64,000 nt of DNA from assembly GCA_021292105.1 (NCBI GenBank), contig CM037869.1, forward strand, positions 50,155,234 to 50,219,233. Reading direction: 5' to 3'. The notes beneath the pieces were generated by a model, which had not been told where the DNA came from, did not search any database, and was given only the letters and a program-made list of their open reading frames with translations. How positions within the stretch are numbered: position 1 is the first letter of the stretch; every line of letters starts with the position of its first letter. The stretch comes from Anadara kagoshimensis. Its lineage: Eukaryota; Mollusca; Bivalvia; Arcoida; Arcidae. Both the position numbers and the translations under genes were made by a program. Positions 11,501 through 22,692 of this stretch are shown piece after piece.

Positions 11501-13709
11501 TCGGAACCAGCGGGCACTTCCTTTGGTTTTGCGTTAGACTTTATTTAAAACAAAAAAGATATGATTGATTTTAATTCTAAAACGTTTAAAGCTCTTTATA
11601 TTAAAACTTTAGAGCATTTAAGTGAAATATAATACCGCGTATGTTTTTTATTTTAATTTTGGATAAAGTAGGTCTTATATTCGTAATTTTTGGCATTTGA
11701 ACTTTAAAAAGTATGCACTTTACACCAACAATTGAAATGCGAAATCATATTGTTTCTTAATTGTGATAAACAATTAAGCCAAATAATTTTAATACACGGC
11801 CGATAGACAGTGCGTCAAACCAAACTCAGATTTTTACGTATGTACGTCATATAAATTATAGGGTTATGCAAGCGCAAGTTGTAATCAAAATAATGCCCGA
11901 ATCACAGTCAAGATGCAAAATAGAAACGTTGGAACTGACAAGTTAGGTTAGACAAGTGAACTTCCAACAGGGAAGTGAGGCTGGGTGCTCCGGAAGTGTA
12001 ACCACCTTCTGTTAAGCTAGCTACATCTGCTATTTGTGTAAAGTGGTAGATAGGAACTTTCTTTCTAATTGTCTTTGTCACATATAATTTTATCGTTTCA
12101 GATTTTTAACGAAATGGTAAATTGCCGTAAAACTGACTGACAAGTGTTGCTCTAACCCATTTGTAACAACAACAATAACAACAACAACAAGTTGTATTTG
12201 CTTACTGTTATTGTCTTTAAATTAAAATGTTCTCAGAAACATTAATATATATTATACTTTTGATCATCGATCTTTTGAACATCTATTTTATGTTTTCAAT
12301 TCATTACAACGCCTATCTGGGGAATTAACAAAACAATGTCTCTTTTCAATTGCATTTATCTATGGTCTGTTTATTGGCCAAATATATTATGATGAAAAAA
12401 GTGTATAACAAAACATCTTTTTCCTCCCAGCAGATACATCAACTGTTGTTAGTATTATAATTGTCTCATTTATTATTATTAACGTCAGAATCATTTGGCT
12501 GGTATCGTTGTTGCTGTACTTACATCTTCGATGATATCCATGAGGCAATGTTTATTATTGTCAGGTTTTTCATAACATTTTATATTCATCGAAAACTTAG
12601 CAAATCGTTCAACGTATTGACTGAGGTGGATTTGGTAAAATACACTTCAATCCTATTTTTTCACTTAAAAAAATATTTGAATTCCACAAGGCCCAAGTAG
12701 TACTGGCGAGGATTTTTTTCGAAACGGCTGTCTAGTGCTGCAAAGAAATGAAGTATGAAAGCAACATAAATCTGCCTATTCTTCCTATTAAATAAAGCTC
12801 AGATGCTTACGGAAAATCGTTTAAAAATATATGAAGCTCAAAACAAATAATAAAAACTAATAAATTGTTAAATGAAATGATTTTTATGATTTGTTGTAAA
12901 TGTTGAAATTGAAATAATAACATTTTTTTATATTTATCGTCTAATATTAAATTGTAATTTTGTATCATTATTTTTTGTTTTAAGTTATAGAAACATCAAC
13001 TCAAAATATGGTTTTATTGTACGCTAGGATAAACCATCAATATTTAATAAAAACAAACATAATGTAAAACAAAATTATAAAAAATAGAACTGCGATGGTT
13101 AATGAATGATTATTACCGGTCTGATTGGAGATGGTTATTTTTTCGGTCATCATGGAATATGTAATACACATTTATGTTTTGATAGCAAGTTCGTAATCAA
13201 TCAAAAACAAACATACTAATCCATGTCCGAATCACAATCCAGAAGCAAAGTAAAAACTTTGGAACTGACAAGTTAGGTTAGACACGTGAAGTTCCACCAG
13301 GGAAGTGAGGTTGGGTGTTCCGGAAGGGTAAGCACCTCTTGTTTAGCTAGGTACACCTGCCACGTGTGTAAAACTCCAAAACTCTGAAAAGGAAGTAGTT
13401 TTTTGTGTACCTGCAAATCTTTAACCATACTTTCCATCTCTATTAAAGTTTGAATGCGAGATTGACAGTGATGGTTAAAGGATCTTTAAATAAAAAATTT
13501 AAACAATCGTTTAAAATTAACGTTCATCTACAAATTTAGATCATATGTCATCTCTATTTTAGATTGATTTTGAGGATGATGGTGAAGGCAATAGGATAGA
13601 TTTTGAAGTTGGTCCTCATAAAGCTAGAATCACCAGTGCAGTGAATCAATGCTCTAAGGAAGGAATAGTTCACTCACTTACAATTGATGGAAGTGCTGTA
13701 CCAGAATAG
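8451..13709 (+). CDS. FAIM: FAIM (Fas apoptotic inhibitory molecule), last two coding exons
   Basis: Partial gene, 3' end only: exons 8451-8500 and 13563-13709. The first enters with two bases of a split codon and reads KDTLDVYCNGNEVESR; the second joins in phase 0, reads IDFEDDGEG..., has KEGIVHSLTIDG near its end and finishes VPE before TAG at 13707-13709. This matches the C-terminal beta-rich domain of FAIM1: a KD-x-DVWCNG strand, a DDG turn, and the KEGI-HTL-VD strand with a terminal PE. Known biology: FAIM is a small soluble cytosolic protein found across animals, first described as an inhibitor of Fas-triggered death and later linked to protection against protein aggregation. About 65 of roughly 180 residues are here; the rest must lie upstream. 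Splice sites (TTTTGCAG/ATA, AGG/GTAAGG, ATTTTAG/ATT) and phases agree. Identification is from remembered family sequence, not a search. Confidence 0.85.
8740..9050 (-). repeat. Dispersed repeat, related copy at 52925-53205
   Basis: Read on the minus strand it contains, in order, TATTGTCAGAAATATACT, TCATGCAAAGAATTTCCTTA, GGTTTCATAATTTTGGTCC, ACTGATGAAGAATTGTAT and GTATAATATGTAATTTTGAG. The same order and spacing occur on the + strand at 52925-53205. Interspersed element of unknown class, with no reading frame I recognise. It lies in the FAIM intron. Confidence 0.65.
9207..9316 (+). repeat. F1 head, truncated
   Basis: F1 head and CACCAGGGAAGTG block, then the similarity stops at about 9316. 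Left member of a convergent pair with 9520-9912. Confidence 0.65.
9520..9912 (-). repeat. Long F1 arm, right member of an inverted pair
   Basis: Reverse-complement F1 copy including the long inner part (GAAGTAGGCTTCTTGCAAA, GACCCAGGGATATTGCAAGC) and all standard blocks, ending GTATGTTTGTTTTTTATT. Sequence just left of it (about 9350-9540), with GATAAAATATTCGCGATTTT and GTTCCGCGAAAATATCC, may be internal to the same element. Confidence 0.75.
10003..10140. repeat. Short F1 head remnants, convergent
   Basis: A + head (CAAGCATACCAAATCCATG) and, about 60 bp later, a reverse-complement head (TTTACTTTGCC...GGTATGTTAGT). They look like a miniature foldback derivative with almost no interior. Confidence 0.5.
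10216..10345 (+). repeat. F1 head, left member of an inverted pair
   Basis: F1 head through the GAGGCCAGCTGTTCTG block, then divergence. Its inverted partner is at 10622-10905. Confidence 0.65.
10622..10905 (-). repeat. F1 arm, right member of an inverted pair
   Basis: Clean reverse-complement F1 arm from AAAAGTTTTATGGCCG to GGATTAGTATGTTAGTTTTT, one of the best-preserved arms in the window. Confidence 0.75.
11885..12045 (+). repeat. F1 repeat copy, single arm
   Basis: F1 head lacking the terminal ACAAACATAC, then the standard TTAGGTTAGACAAGTGAACT and GGGAAGTGAGGCTGGGTG blocks. It lies in the FAIM intron. A short (AAC)n run follows at 12161-12192. Confidence 0.65.
13200..13372 (+). repeat. 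F1 repeat copy, single arm
   Basis: Well-preserved F1 head through the ACACCTGCCACGTGTGTAA block, ending about 190 bp before the FAIM terminal exon. Confidence 0.7.
13563..13709 (+). CDS. FAIM: FAIM terminal coding exon
   Basis: Exon of 147 nt (48 codons plus TAG) preceded by TCATCTCTATTTTAG. It has clearly protein-like composition, richer in G/C than its surroundings, and continues the frame of the 8451-8500 exon. Encodes the DDG turn and KEGIVHSLTIDG strand of FAIM. The 3' UTR begins at 13710. Confidence 0.87.
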   Translation: MDFEDDGEGNRIDFEVGPHKARITSAVNQCSKEGIVHSLTIDGSAVPE

Positions 13710-13852
13710 GGACATGTGATTTTTGCGTGGGTGATGTTTCCTGCATAGTGTACCTCTTTGCAATCTGTGATAGAATGAAATAGCGGTGTGACTGTTGACA
13801 GACCATAAAGGGACTGAAAAACAAAAAATATCATACATGTATTAATGTTTAC

Positions 13853-13858
13853 AATAAA
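13853..13858 (+). terminator. FAIM: Probable FAIM polyadenylation signal
   Basis: Canonical AATAAA about 145 nt after the FAIM stop codon. A second AATAAA follows near 13965. No transcript evidence, so which one is used is unknown. Confidence 0.55.
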
Positions 13859-13969
13859 GATATATAAAGAGATACAAAGTTTCCATTATACAGGATTTTA
13901 TTAAGAATGACAAATTGTGGAATTTTTATTCAAATATTTCAGAGAAATACAACACAATTTGTAAAATAA

Positions 13970-15200
13970 AGTTATGAAAAGTTTATAGACAATAAAACGA
14001 TACGGTTACTTGTGATATATGCAGCCGTTTTAAAGATTATTTGGTGGTTATTTTTTTAATACGCGTTGTTTACTTTTTCAAAATCCTAATAAATAAGGTA
14101 TTGCACAATTTACCTTTTTTCTTCACTTTTTATAAAAAAACCTTTTGCAATTTCAATCTGAATGACCAATTACTTGCAAGATTTTTTGGCAGTTTCCGAT
14201 TTTAAGGTACTTATATATATGTAATCCTTTATTTGTTGGTTATATACATAAAATTGGCTTCAACATTTTTCTTTAAATGATGTAACATTTAATTCATTTC
14301 GCCAGAGCGCCACATGATCACGTTTCTGCGGAATATGTTGAAAACAACATATACTTGCAAATACTCACAATAAAGTCGCTTCTTAGGAAAAAACGTTAAT
14401 TGATCTGATTCAACATCCATTAGATTAAATCTTTCCGCAAAAACTTGGTACTGGCGAAACCCATAAGCCTCAAAGCTTTATAAAAATATTCACAACCGTT
14501 TACTACCAAGCAGAATGAAACATCATGACAATAACACCTTATGCACTTCTAGAATCATTGTATGTCTTTTTCAGATTTGTGCATTAACCTATAATTATGA
14601 TTGTATTTTCCATCACAACTGCACACTGGAGAACTATCACTTTGAGATCAGATTCTATTGTTCTATAAGCCAGGAGATACGTGGAATGAGAACATAGTTT
14701 GTATATATTTGATTATACTATTTACATTGGTATTTTTGTCATATGATGTACATAATGACTTGTTATTCATTTTTCTTATATATGAATTTTGTTGATATCT
14801 TATAACATAAAATAGTCCGTCCTATAAATTTATAGAGAAAGTATATTTTAAATAGATAACCGATATATATATACAAATTTACGTATGAACAGTCAATAAA
14901 AATTTTCTTTTGTGACCGTATTTTTTAAAATATTTTTTAAAAATTATTCGCACATTTTGAGATTTAACTCCTCGCCCGTACTACAAATTAATGCTTTTGG
15001 AGGATATTTTTAACCTGAAAGATCATTAATTATAAAGACCTTTAAAATTTAAATATACATTCTTAATTATTGAACAATGGTTAATTCAGATGAAAAATTA
15101 CGATATTTTTCATGTTTAATGTTTAACTTTAAAAAAACAAATATTACTTTTACCAAATGTTTTATTCCTCTTACTTTGTAAATTAAATAATTAAAAAGAA
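13970..15200. other. Gene-free AT-rich stretch downstream of FAIM
   Basis: No exon or clear repeat is evident. The 60-aa frames at 14515-14697 and 15067-15249 have no recognisable domain. Confidence 0.4.
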
Positions 15201-15720
15201 ATTGGTTCATACTAATATTTGAATTTGGAATTCTCACAAATGATAACATTCAATTACAGTTAGTGCTAAATATCAATTAAAACAATTAATGAATCATAAT
15301 TTTTGTAAATTAAATGTGGCAATTAAAAAAGCCAGTGGTTGATAGTAATATCTGAATTTGGAATTATCAAAAATGATAATATTTGATTACATTAAATGCT
15401 TAATTCCAAAAAAGTCATTGAAATATAATTTTAACAATTCTTGTAAAAGTGACATTGTTTTGAAAGCCAGTGATTCATATTAAAATTTTATTTTAAATTT
15501 TAAAAAAAATGAAGATATTTGATAATATTTAATTCTAAATTTTAAGAAATTACTGAATTACAAATATTTCATTTTTTGTAAATATGGTCTTTTTTAAAAA
15601 AGAAGAAACCAGTGGTTTCAAAATTCGAAATTGATGAATCATGATTTTAACAAATATTTCCCGTTTTATAAATTAAGTGTAACTTTTTAAGAACAACCAG
15701 TGGTTCATAGTAATATTTGT
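15201..15720. repeat. Degenerate tandem repeat, ~130-bp unit
   Basis: About four diverged units each carry a CCAGTGGTTCATAGTAATAT-like block, then TTTGAATTTGGAATT, AATGATAATATTTGATTACA and a T-rich end. The CCAGTGGTT or CCAGTGATT block recurs near 15331, 15468, 15609 and 15699. Confidence 0.6.
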
Positions 15721-17350
15721 AATATACGTAGTTTATTTTTGTATTCTTTTTACTACTACTCATTTTCTATCGTTGTTGTATAATACATGTTTTATAAAAT
15801 TTAGTTATCACATTTTGTTTTGGATTTTGTTAATTTTAATGTTGTAATGGTGGGCTTCTTGAAGTTTTAAAATTGTTGTTATAATGATTATATTCATAAT
15901 TAAAATTAGAATTTAAAATTTGTGTCAATTCGTTGTTGAAACGAGGTATTTACAATCTTGTTATCTCGAATAAACTCTTAAACTTTTATTAGCGATGAAG
16001 AAGGAGAAGGACTAAAGATAGTTTTCAAATGGTTGTTAAAATATGTTGTTACTAATTTTAATTAAAAAATGGAGTTTATTGTCTCCCTTTGTTGTTGAAT
16101 CGAAGCACCTAAAACTTGTTTTTATCTTAAAAAACAAATCTAAAACTTTCACATCAGCCATGTAGACTTTATTATTATGGAGGGACCTTAATATTTTGCA
16201 AAGAAAATTGTTAGCAACACGTTTGATATTTTATGCATAAAGAGATTATTGTTGTTATTATTCAGAATACAACTATCGCTCATTGTCCAACGTTTCAACA
16301 AAAAAGAAAGTAGCGAACATTTGACTATTTATTTAATTGATACCTTTTTTGGGAATCATTTGTGAACAAAAACATTTTGGCATATACAAATCTAAATTAT
16401 AATCTTTAAAGTTACATTTATGTCTTATATGCAAATTTTCATATTCAAGTGCTTATTGTCGTTTTATAGTTTGTTATGTTTTAATCACAATTATTAACAG
16501 AATAATATATATGTTTGTGAAACATATTCTAACATGTTATGAGCATCATAAACTCTTTTTGTACATTTTACATTGTAATGTTATTTATTTGTCACAGTAA
16601 CTCAACTTACTCGTTAATTTGCACAAGATGAAACAGATTTCATCATCAATTAATTATAATTATGATAATTTTATCAACACTTTCTCTGTATAATTCAAAT
16701 GTTCAAAACTGTTGTTTGTTTTTTTTTGCATACTTATTTTTAACAATTAAAAAATGTTGTATTGGTTGACAATTGCATTTATTGAAATGTAAGCATTGCT
16801 TCTACTGCAAGAAAGCTCGATATCTTTTGTCAAATTTTAGCATTAATAAAGACAAAATAATACAGAAATTCTTAAAAACTTTTTTTAAATACATGACAAT
16901 ATTGTAATAAGACTTGCTTAACTACAGTTTTCATAAATAAGCATTGTATTTTTTCTTATTTAATGTATTAAACATATAAAGGACAATGTAAGAATTGATT
17001 CCAAAAATTCTCGTCCCATTTAAAAAAGTACAAAATAATACTAAGACACTTAAACTTGGTAAAACATTTAAAAGTATTGCAATTCATTATACTTCAGTCA
17101 TCCAAAACTTGTCTTAAAAATTATAAAACATATATAAATATTGCAAGTTATTATACTTCAGTAGTACAGTTATCAAAAACTATCTTTGGAAAGTTGTTTT
17201 TTAAAAATTGAATTAACACAAAAATTAAACAATGTTCCTAAGTTATTTGAAATAAATACATTTTTTTATGCTGCAGTTTTTAAAAACTAACACTAGAATT
17301 TTATTCTACATGTTTAATAAAATTACCTATCACTAACAAAAAATAAGAGT
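15721..17350. other. Gene-free AT-rich stretch
   Basis: Extremely AT-rich. A weak twofold repeat near 17040-17175 shares TATTGCAA and TTATACTTCAGT. No exon or RNA gene seen. Confidence 0.4.
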
Positions 17351-17354
17351 AATT

Positions 17355-17401
17355 ATAACATAACATAACATAACATAACATAACATAACATAACATAACA
17401 T
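17355..17401. repeat. (TAACA)n microsatellite
   Basis: Nine or so perfect 5-bp TAACA units. This is not a telomeric motif. Confidence 0.9.
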
Positions 17402-17516
17402 ATATTTTATTAGAGTGTCACCTCAATTTTACAAATATTAAAATATATTTAAACATTAAATATTCTGAGCCACTCTTAAAAGAGTTACAAGACTATATAC
17501 AAGTACACACAATACT

Positions 17517-17520
<4 letters not shown>

Positions 17521-17561
<41 letters not shown>
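17521..17561. repeat. (CA)n microsatellite
   Basis: Perfect CA dinucleotide run of about 20 units. Confidence 0.95.
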
Positions 17562-17563
<2 letters not shown>

Positions 17564-17829
17564 CAAAATAACATCATCAGAGAACATATAAAAAGCGTAT
17601 CTACTGCGTTTTAGTGAACTATAATATCAATTTAATAATAATTATTGATTACTTTGCTGTTATTATGAACCAACAATGCCTTAAACAAAATATTTATTGA
17701 ATTTTCTTAACATTTACATTTAAACTGAAAGCTAAGAAAGCACTCTTTTATTTATTCTTTGTCGATTAGAAAACACAAATAATGTCACTCAATATGACAT
17801 ACGTCATCAGAAATCATTTAAGCTTTTAT

Positions 17830-18335
17830 ATATTGTTTCTTTAGAACTTTTTAAACTGCATACTGTTATTTAAAAAAACAGCTCGAAGCACTTTCAGACA
17901 AAAAACAAACAATCTTTATGAAAACAATTTTTGTAATACATAACTGTTATTATGGAATAATTATACATTTCCAAACTGCATTTTTTTTATTTAAAAAAGG
18001 TTTGAAGCGCTTTTAGAAAAATAAAAATATTTTGAAAAAAAATGTAATACATAACTGTTATTTTGAAATAATTATACATTGTTCTTAACTGCATTTTTTA
18101 TTTAAAAAGGTTTGAAGCGCTTTCAGAAAAATAAAAATATTTTAAAAGAATTAACAATACAAAATTGCAATACATAATTGTTATTATGAAATATATTTAA
18201 TATTTTACATTGTTTCCAAACTGCATACTGTCATTTTTATTTATTGTTTAAGCGTTCAGACAAATAACAATATTTATGAAATAGTTTTGCAATACATAAT
18301 AGTTATTATGAAATATGTTTTATACAATACATTGT
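17830..18335. repeat. Degenerate tandem repeat, ~110-130-bp unit
   Basis: Four units each contain TGCAATACATAACTGTTATT-like, ATTATACATT, CCAAACTGCAT, TTTATTTAAAAAGGTTTGAA and AAATAAAAATATTT blocks in the same order. Units are diverged and differ in length. Confidence 0.65.
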
Positions 18336-18616
18336 TTTCTTTAACGATTTTTTAACATTTTAAATTTTTACTTGTATAATGTTAATTGTATATTAAGTGT
18401 TATAGATTTTCATGCGTTAGCTCAATACTGAACAATTTAATCTTTCTTAGATCGAATAAAATACTTGGTATCACATTCGTATGGTCTGTTTGTTTTGTTG
18501 TTTGCTTTGTGTAGCCATTAATAGGATACCTATTAAGTTTCATTGCACCAATGCATAGGGAAACCTTTGGAAACTGGCATATAAAGTGAACGTCTCGGGA
18601 AGTTAGTTCTAGTGTT

Positions 18617-18900
18617 AAACCAAAAACAAACATACTAATCCATATCCGAATCACAATCCAGAAGCAAAGCAAAAACTTTGGAACTGACAAGTTAGGATAG
18701 ACACGTGAACTTCCACCAGGGAATTGAGGCCGGATGTTCCGGAAGGGTAAGCATCTCCTGTTTAGCTAGCTACACCCGCCACGTTGTAATCAAATTTGTG
18801 TGAAAGGAACATGGAACTATGAGACGTCAAATATATCCAGGGCAATCCTGAACACAGAGACATCAAACTTATCAACAATACTGCGATGACGGCCATAAAA
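18617..18900 (+). repeat. F1 arm, left member of the reference inverted pair
   Basis: Reference copy of family F1. Order of blocks: AAAAACAAACATACTAATCC end; CCGAATCACAATCCAGAAGC; AACTTTGGAACTGACAAG; GACACGTGAACTTCCACCAG; CCGGAAGGGTAAGC; ACACCCGCCACG; GAACATGGAACTATGAGACG; CCAGGGCAATCCTG; GACGGCCATAAAA. The same blocks recur inverted at 19245-19605. The unit is non-coding. With outward-facing identical ends and no gene it fits a long-inverted-repeat (foldback or MITE-like) DNA element. I see no convincing target-site duplication, and the superfamily is unknown. Confidence 0.75.
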
Positions 18901-19244
18901 CGTATATAAAAGCAATTTCTGTAGGAGTGAAACGATTAATCGCTATTATGGTGAACCGCGATTCAGACCCCTCATTATTTGTTACTGGATTTCTGTTCGA
19001 TTCTTTTTCGTTTATTTTTTCCAAATATCCATGTATTACCGAAGTGCTTAAAACAGCCTGACTGATAAGTCAATTCTTATATCATTACATAGTCGTTATT
19101 TATCGATATAACCAATCAGAATGAGTTTCATTCCACATCAAGATATTAAGACAAGTTGTTAACAAAAGACAAACCAGCAACAAAACGGTGACTCTCTCTT
19201 ATTTTTTGGTATCGCTACTAAGGTTAGAAAAATGGCACTAAACT

Positions 19245-19605
19245 AGGTTGCTTGCAAATAAATTATTGACTCAGGGATATTGCAAGCCTAGGCTTATCAA
19301 GGCCCTCAAAAAGTTTTATGGCCGTCATCACAGTATTGTTGACAAGTTTGATGTCTCTGTGTCCAGGATTAATATCATTATTGCCCTGGATATACTTGAC
19401 GTCTCATAGTTTCATGTTCCTTTCACACAATTTTGATTACACATGTGGCGGGTGTAGCTAGCTAAACAGGAGAAACTTACCCTTCCGGAGCACGCAGCCT
19501 CACTTCCCTGGTGGAAGTTCACGTGTCTAATCTAACTTGTCAGTTCCAAAGTTTTTATTTTGCTTCTGGATTGTGATTCGGATATGGATAAGTATGTTTG
19601 TTTTT
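19245..19605 (-). repeat. F1 arm, right member of the reference inverted pair
   Basis: Reverse complement of the 18617 arm, including the inner GGTTGCTTGCAAATAAATTA and CAAGGCCCTCAAAAAG blocks, ending GATAAGTATGTTTGTTTTTT. A small duplication of an ATTG-containing word is visible at 19367-19384. Confidence 0.75.
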
Positions 19606-20224
19606 TTATTACAGAGCAATATTGAAGGCGATATTAAAAAGTTTTAATACAAAGTAAAGAGAAGTCAGATCTCGATTACAACAGACCACAATACAGCTTG
19701 GGTTTGTTTTCACAATACAGAATTACTTCCTTACCAAATTTCATTACATGGATGTGAAATAAGAGTCCTTACTAGACTTAAGACATATATTTAAATGATA
19801 AGATAATTAGAGATATTAAAATGTTAAATCAGATTTTTTTCTTTTAAAAAATGAATATTCGAAACTAATCGAAAATAAGCGAATCGCAAGGTCTAAAATC
19901 GAAAATCGAATCGCACCGCGAGATGGCCGAATCGTTACACCCCCCACTTACTGTCTAGATAACTAGACACCCGCAACTTGTGTAATTTCGTTAACATTAG
20001 CAAATCGATTGGATCCTACTATATGTTCCAAATGAAAGGTCAAGCGGAAAGGTCAGTTTTGCTTTCCTATATAAAGTACATCTATACATACAGCATGATA
20101 GTGACAATGTAGTTATCAAGTAATTATTATATCAGACAATGAAGTCATACATAGCACTAATTAATTCTCCATATAGCATAAAATACAATTTTTATTTTTT
20201 TATATGTTTAATTTTACGGATAAA
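19606..20224. other. Gene-free stretch
   Basis: Holds a TCGAAAATCGAATCG-like low-complexity patch near 19850-19930 and an AAAGGTCAAGCGGAAAGGTC word near 20036, related to sequence near 11240. No gene seen. Confidence 0.4.
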
Positions 20225-20282
20225 AAGTTCTGAATATTATATTGATAACACTGCAGAGTGCAGAAAGATCAGGCGGGAATGA

Positions 20283-20627
20283 GTTGAGTTTACTAATGGT
20301 ATTTAACGTCCCAGTCAAGAATATTTCACTTATATCGAGACGTCGCCAGCTGTAGGCGAAGGTGCAAAACTTTTGCCTGTGCGTTGCGCTGATGGCATTA
20401 TACAGCAGGGTTCTTTAGCGTGCCAAGCCCACCGTGACACGGGACCTCGTTTATTTTAAGTTTCCATTCAAAAGAACCGTGACTTTCATTTCGTAATGTC
20501 GAGTGCTTGGCGAAAGAACAGTCACTACCCACATTCAAGTCTTGGATCAGACTCGGCCGGGGTTTGAACCCACGACCTCCCACTTATGGAGCGAGCACTC
20601 TTCCAACAGAGCTACCACAGTGGTATA
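20283..20627 (-). mobile_element. SINE-A copy with near-perfect TSD
   Basis: tRNA-derived SINE, full length, read on the minus strand. The head near 20627 has an A-box-like GGTAGCTCTGTTGGAAGAGT and a B-box-like GGGTTCAAACCCC; the body carries AACGAGGTCCCGTGTCACGG and TGGCGACGTCTCGATATAAG; the 3' tail is GGGACGTTAAATACCATTAG. Flanked by AGGCGGGAATGA (20271-20282) and AGGCGGTAATGA (20628-20639), an 11/12 target-site duplication. It inserted into a unit of the 21.4-22.1-kb tandem repeat family. Non-coding; mobilised in trans by a LINE in all known SINEs. Confidence 0.85.
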
Positions 20628-20658
20628 AGGCGGTAATGATATTCTTCTCTATCGTTAA

Positions 20659-21380
20659 TACAAAGTTACAGACCTTTCGAAAGTTTAACAGTTCACTGAG
20701 CTAACGAAAAGGAGATGAAGCTCGACATCCGAGTAACAAAGGTATGGATGGCCCCTCATATGTTAATGTAAAAACCCATTTCTGTATACATGTTGTTCCA
20801 GATCGCGTTTGTTATACTAGTAATTCTCAACCCCCCCCCCCCCCCTTAAAAAAATCCTGGATCCGCCCCTGGGTAACCATTGGCAGGAGATATGAGCTGT
20901 CGATTTGGCACTTACTCGTAAGTTAAGTGGTAAACAGAGACGGGATACCACAGAAAAAATCACCGCGGTATACCACATTATTTTATCAAATACCACGGTA
21001 TACTACACATCCATTAAGATTTGAAATACATGTAGTATATCTATTCCTAAATAACGGCTAAGGAATTTGGGCATTAGATATTTTGAGAATATCAAGGATG
21101 CTAACACACAATAAAATTCACAGAATTGTCTGTATTTCAACCAAGTTTATTAAAAACTTGATATCTAGATCTCATAAAATTATTGTCAAACAAAAATTTT
21201 AACAAAATTCAAATAAACACATCAAAATTCAACAATTATCAACATAATATTGTTTGTTAAAACACCGGTATTCAAAGACTTTACCGCGTATTGCCGGTAC
21301 ATGGTTAGTACCACGGTAAACCTGTATACCGGTAATACCGCACACCACTAGTGTTAAACTTTCGACAAGTCTGTACTGTA
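20659..21380. repeat. F3 terminal-inverted-repeat element with nested insertions
   Basis: Left end TTACAGACCTTTCGAAAGTT near 20666 and right end AACTTTCGACAAGTCTGTAC near 21356 are the inverted ends of family F3 (best copy at 23671-23889). The interior holds a C16 run with a CTGGATCCGCCCCTG hAT-like end (20830-20875) and a second structure rich in TACCACGGTATAC words (20945-21345), so several insertions are probably nested. Confidence 0.5.
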
Positions 21381-21408
21381 AGTGCTTATGATGCATTGTA
21401 AGTACGAT

Positions 21409-22085
21409 AAAAATTTCATACCAAACACCTAAAATCCGTGAAGCGCTTAGTTAAATAACAGGGTTAATGAGCTCTGTTGAGTGTAAAAAGAGAAGGCGGG
21501 AATGACATTTACCAAACGTCGAGGGGTTACTATGTATTGTATGAGGTGGTATGCTTTAACGATAAAAAATTCTACCACACACACACATCAAATCCGTGAA
21601 GCGTTTAGTTAAATATCAGGGTTTGCCCTGGCCCTCTAAATGTTTGACCAAAACAGACCATATTGATTACACTGTTGAGTGAAAAATAGAAGGCGGGAAT
21701 GACATTTTAACTAACGTCGAGTTCTTACGATGAAGTAATCAGCATCCGCGAAAAAAACATTTCAAATCCGTAGGGTTTACTGAAATAACAAGGTTAGCTC
21801 TGTTGAGTGCAAAAAAGGCGGGAATGACAATTTACCTAACGTCAAGTGCTTACGATGAGATAATAGGCTCCTACGATTAAAAATTCATACCAAACACATC
21901 AAATCCGTGAAGCGTTTAGTTAAATAACAGGGTTAATTAGCTCTGTTGAGTGTAAAAAGAGAAGGCGGGAATGGCATTTTAACTAACGTCGAGTGCTAAC
22001 GATGCATTGTAAGAGTTATCAGCATCTACGATTAAAAATTCAAATCCGTGAAGGGTTTACTTAAATAACAGGGTTAGCTCTGACT
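21409..22085. repeat. Diverged tandem repeat with GAAGGCGGGAATGACATT units
   Basis: Five or so units of about 110-190 bp, each with CAAATCCGTGAAGCGTTTAG, TTAAATAACAGGGTTA, CTCTGTTGAGTGTAAAAAG, AAGGCGGGAATGACATTT, AACGTCGAGTGCTTACGATG and TACGATTAAAAATTCA. Detached units near 20250 (carrying the SINE-A insertion) and 22370-22440 show the family once covered about 2.2 kb. Confidence 0.75.
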
Positions 22086-22120
22086 CTGAAAAAGTTTGAG
22101 CCAAACTATTAGCCAATTTT

Positions 22121-22360
22121 AATGGTGTTTTACGTCCCAGTCAAGAATATTTCACTTATATCTAGCCAGTTTTAGGCGAAGGTCCAGAACTTTTGCCTGT
22201 CTGTTACGCTGATAGCATTAGTCTTTATCATGCCACGCAGACCGTGACACGGGACCTCGTTGATTTTAAGTTCTTATCCGGAAGAACCGTGACTTTCATT
22301 TCGTTATGCTGAGTGATTGACGAAAGAACAGTCACTGTTCACTTTTAAGTCTTGTATCAG
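22121..22360 (-). mobile_element. SINE-A copy, 5' truncated
   Basis: Body and tail of SINE-A on the minus strand (ACGGGACCTCGTTGATTTTA and GGGACGTAAAACACCATT forms). The tRNA-like head is missing and the body is worn by substitutions. Confidence 0.7.
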
Positions 22361-22692
22361 TATGATCTAATCAGCTTCTTCGACAAAAAAGCATAACAAA
22401 TTCATGTATCATTTAGTGTAAAATAACAGGGTTAGCTCTGGCTTTTGAAACAATTAGCCAATTTTAAAATGTAAGAGCCAATTTGAATGTTAACGAGCCA
22501 TTAATAACTAAGTTTGCAGTACAGAATTGTTCTTCCTTATTAAAAGTTTGTAACACTTATTGTGCTTTTTTAAACTTGTGTGTGTAAAAACCCAGTATTT
22601 TCCGTTTGCCTAGTATAATAATTAAAATTGATGAGAGTAATTGCATAAGGCTATTTTTGTAGCCTGAAATTATATATAAAATTTAGCAAAAT

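Noticed and set aside
17355-17401. Telomere-like repeat
   Set aside because: Unit is TAACA (5 bp), not the animal TTAGGG/CCCTAA motif.
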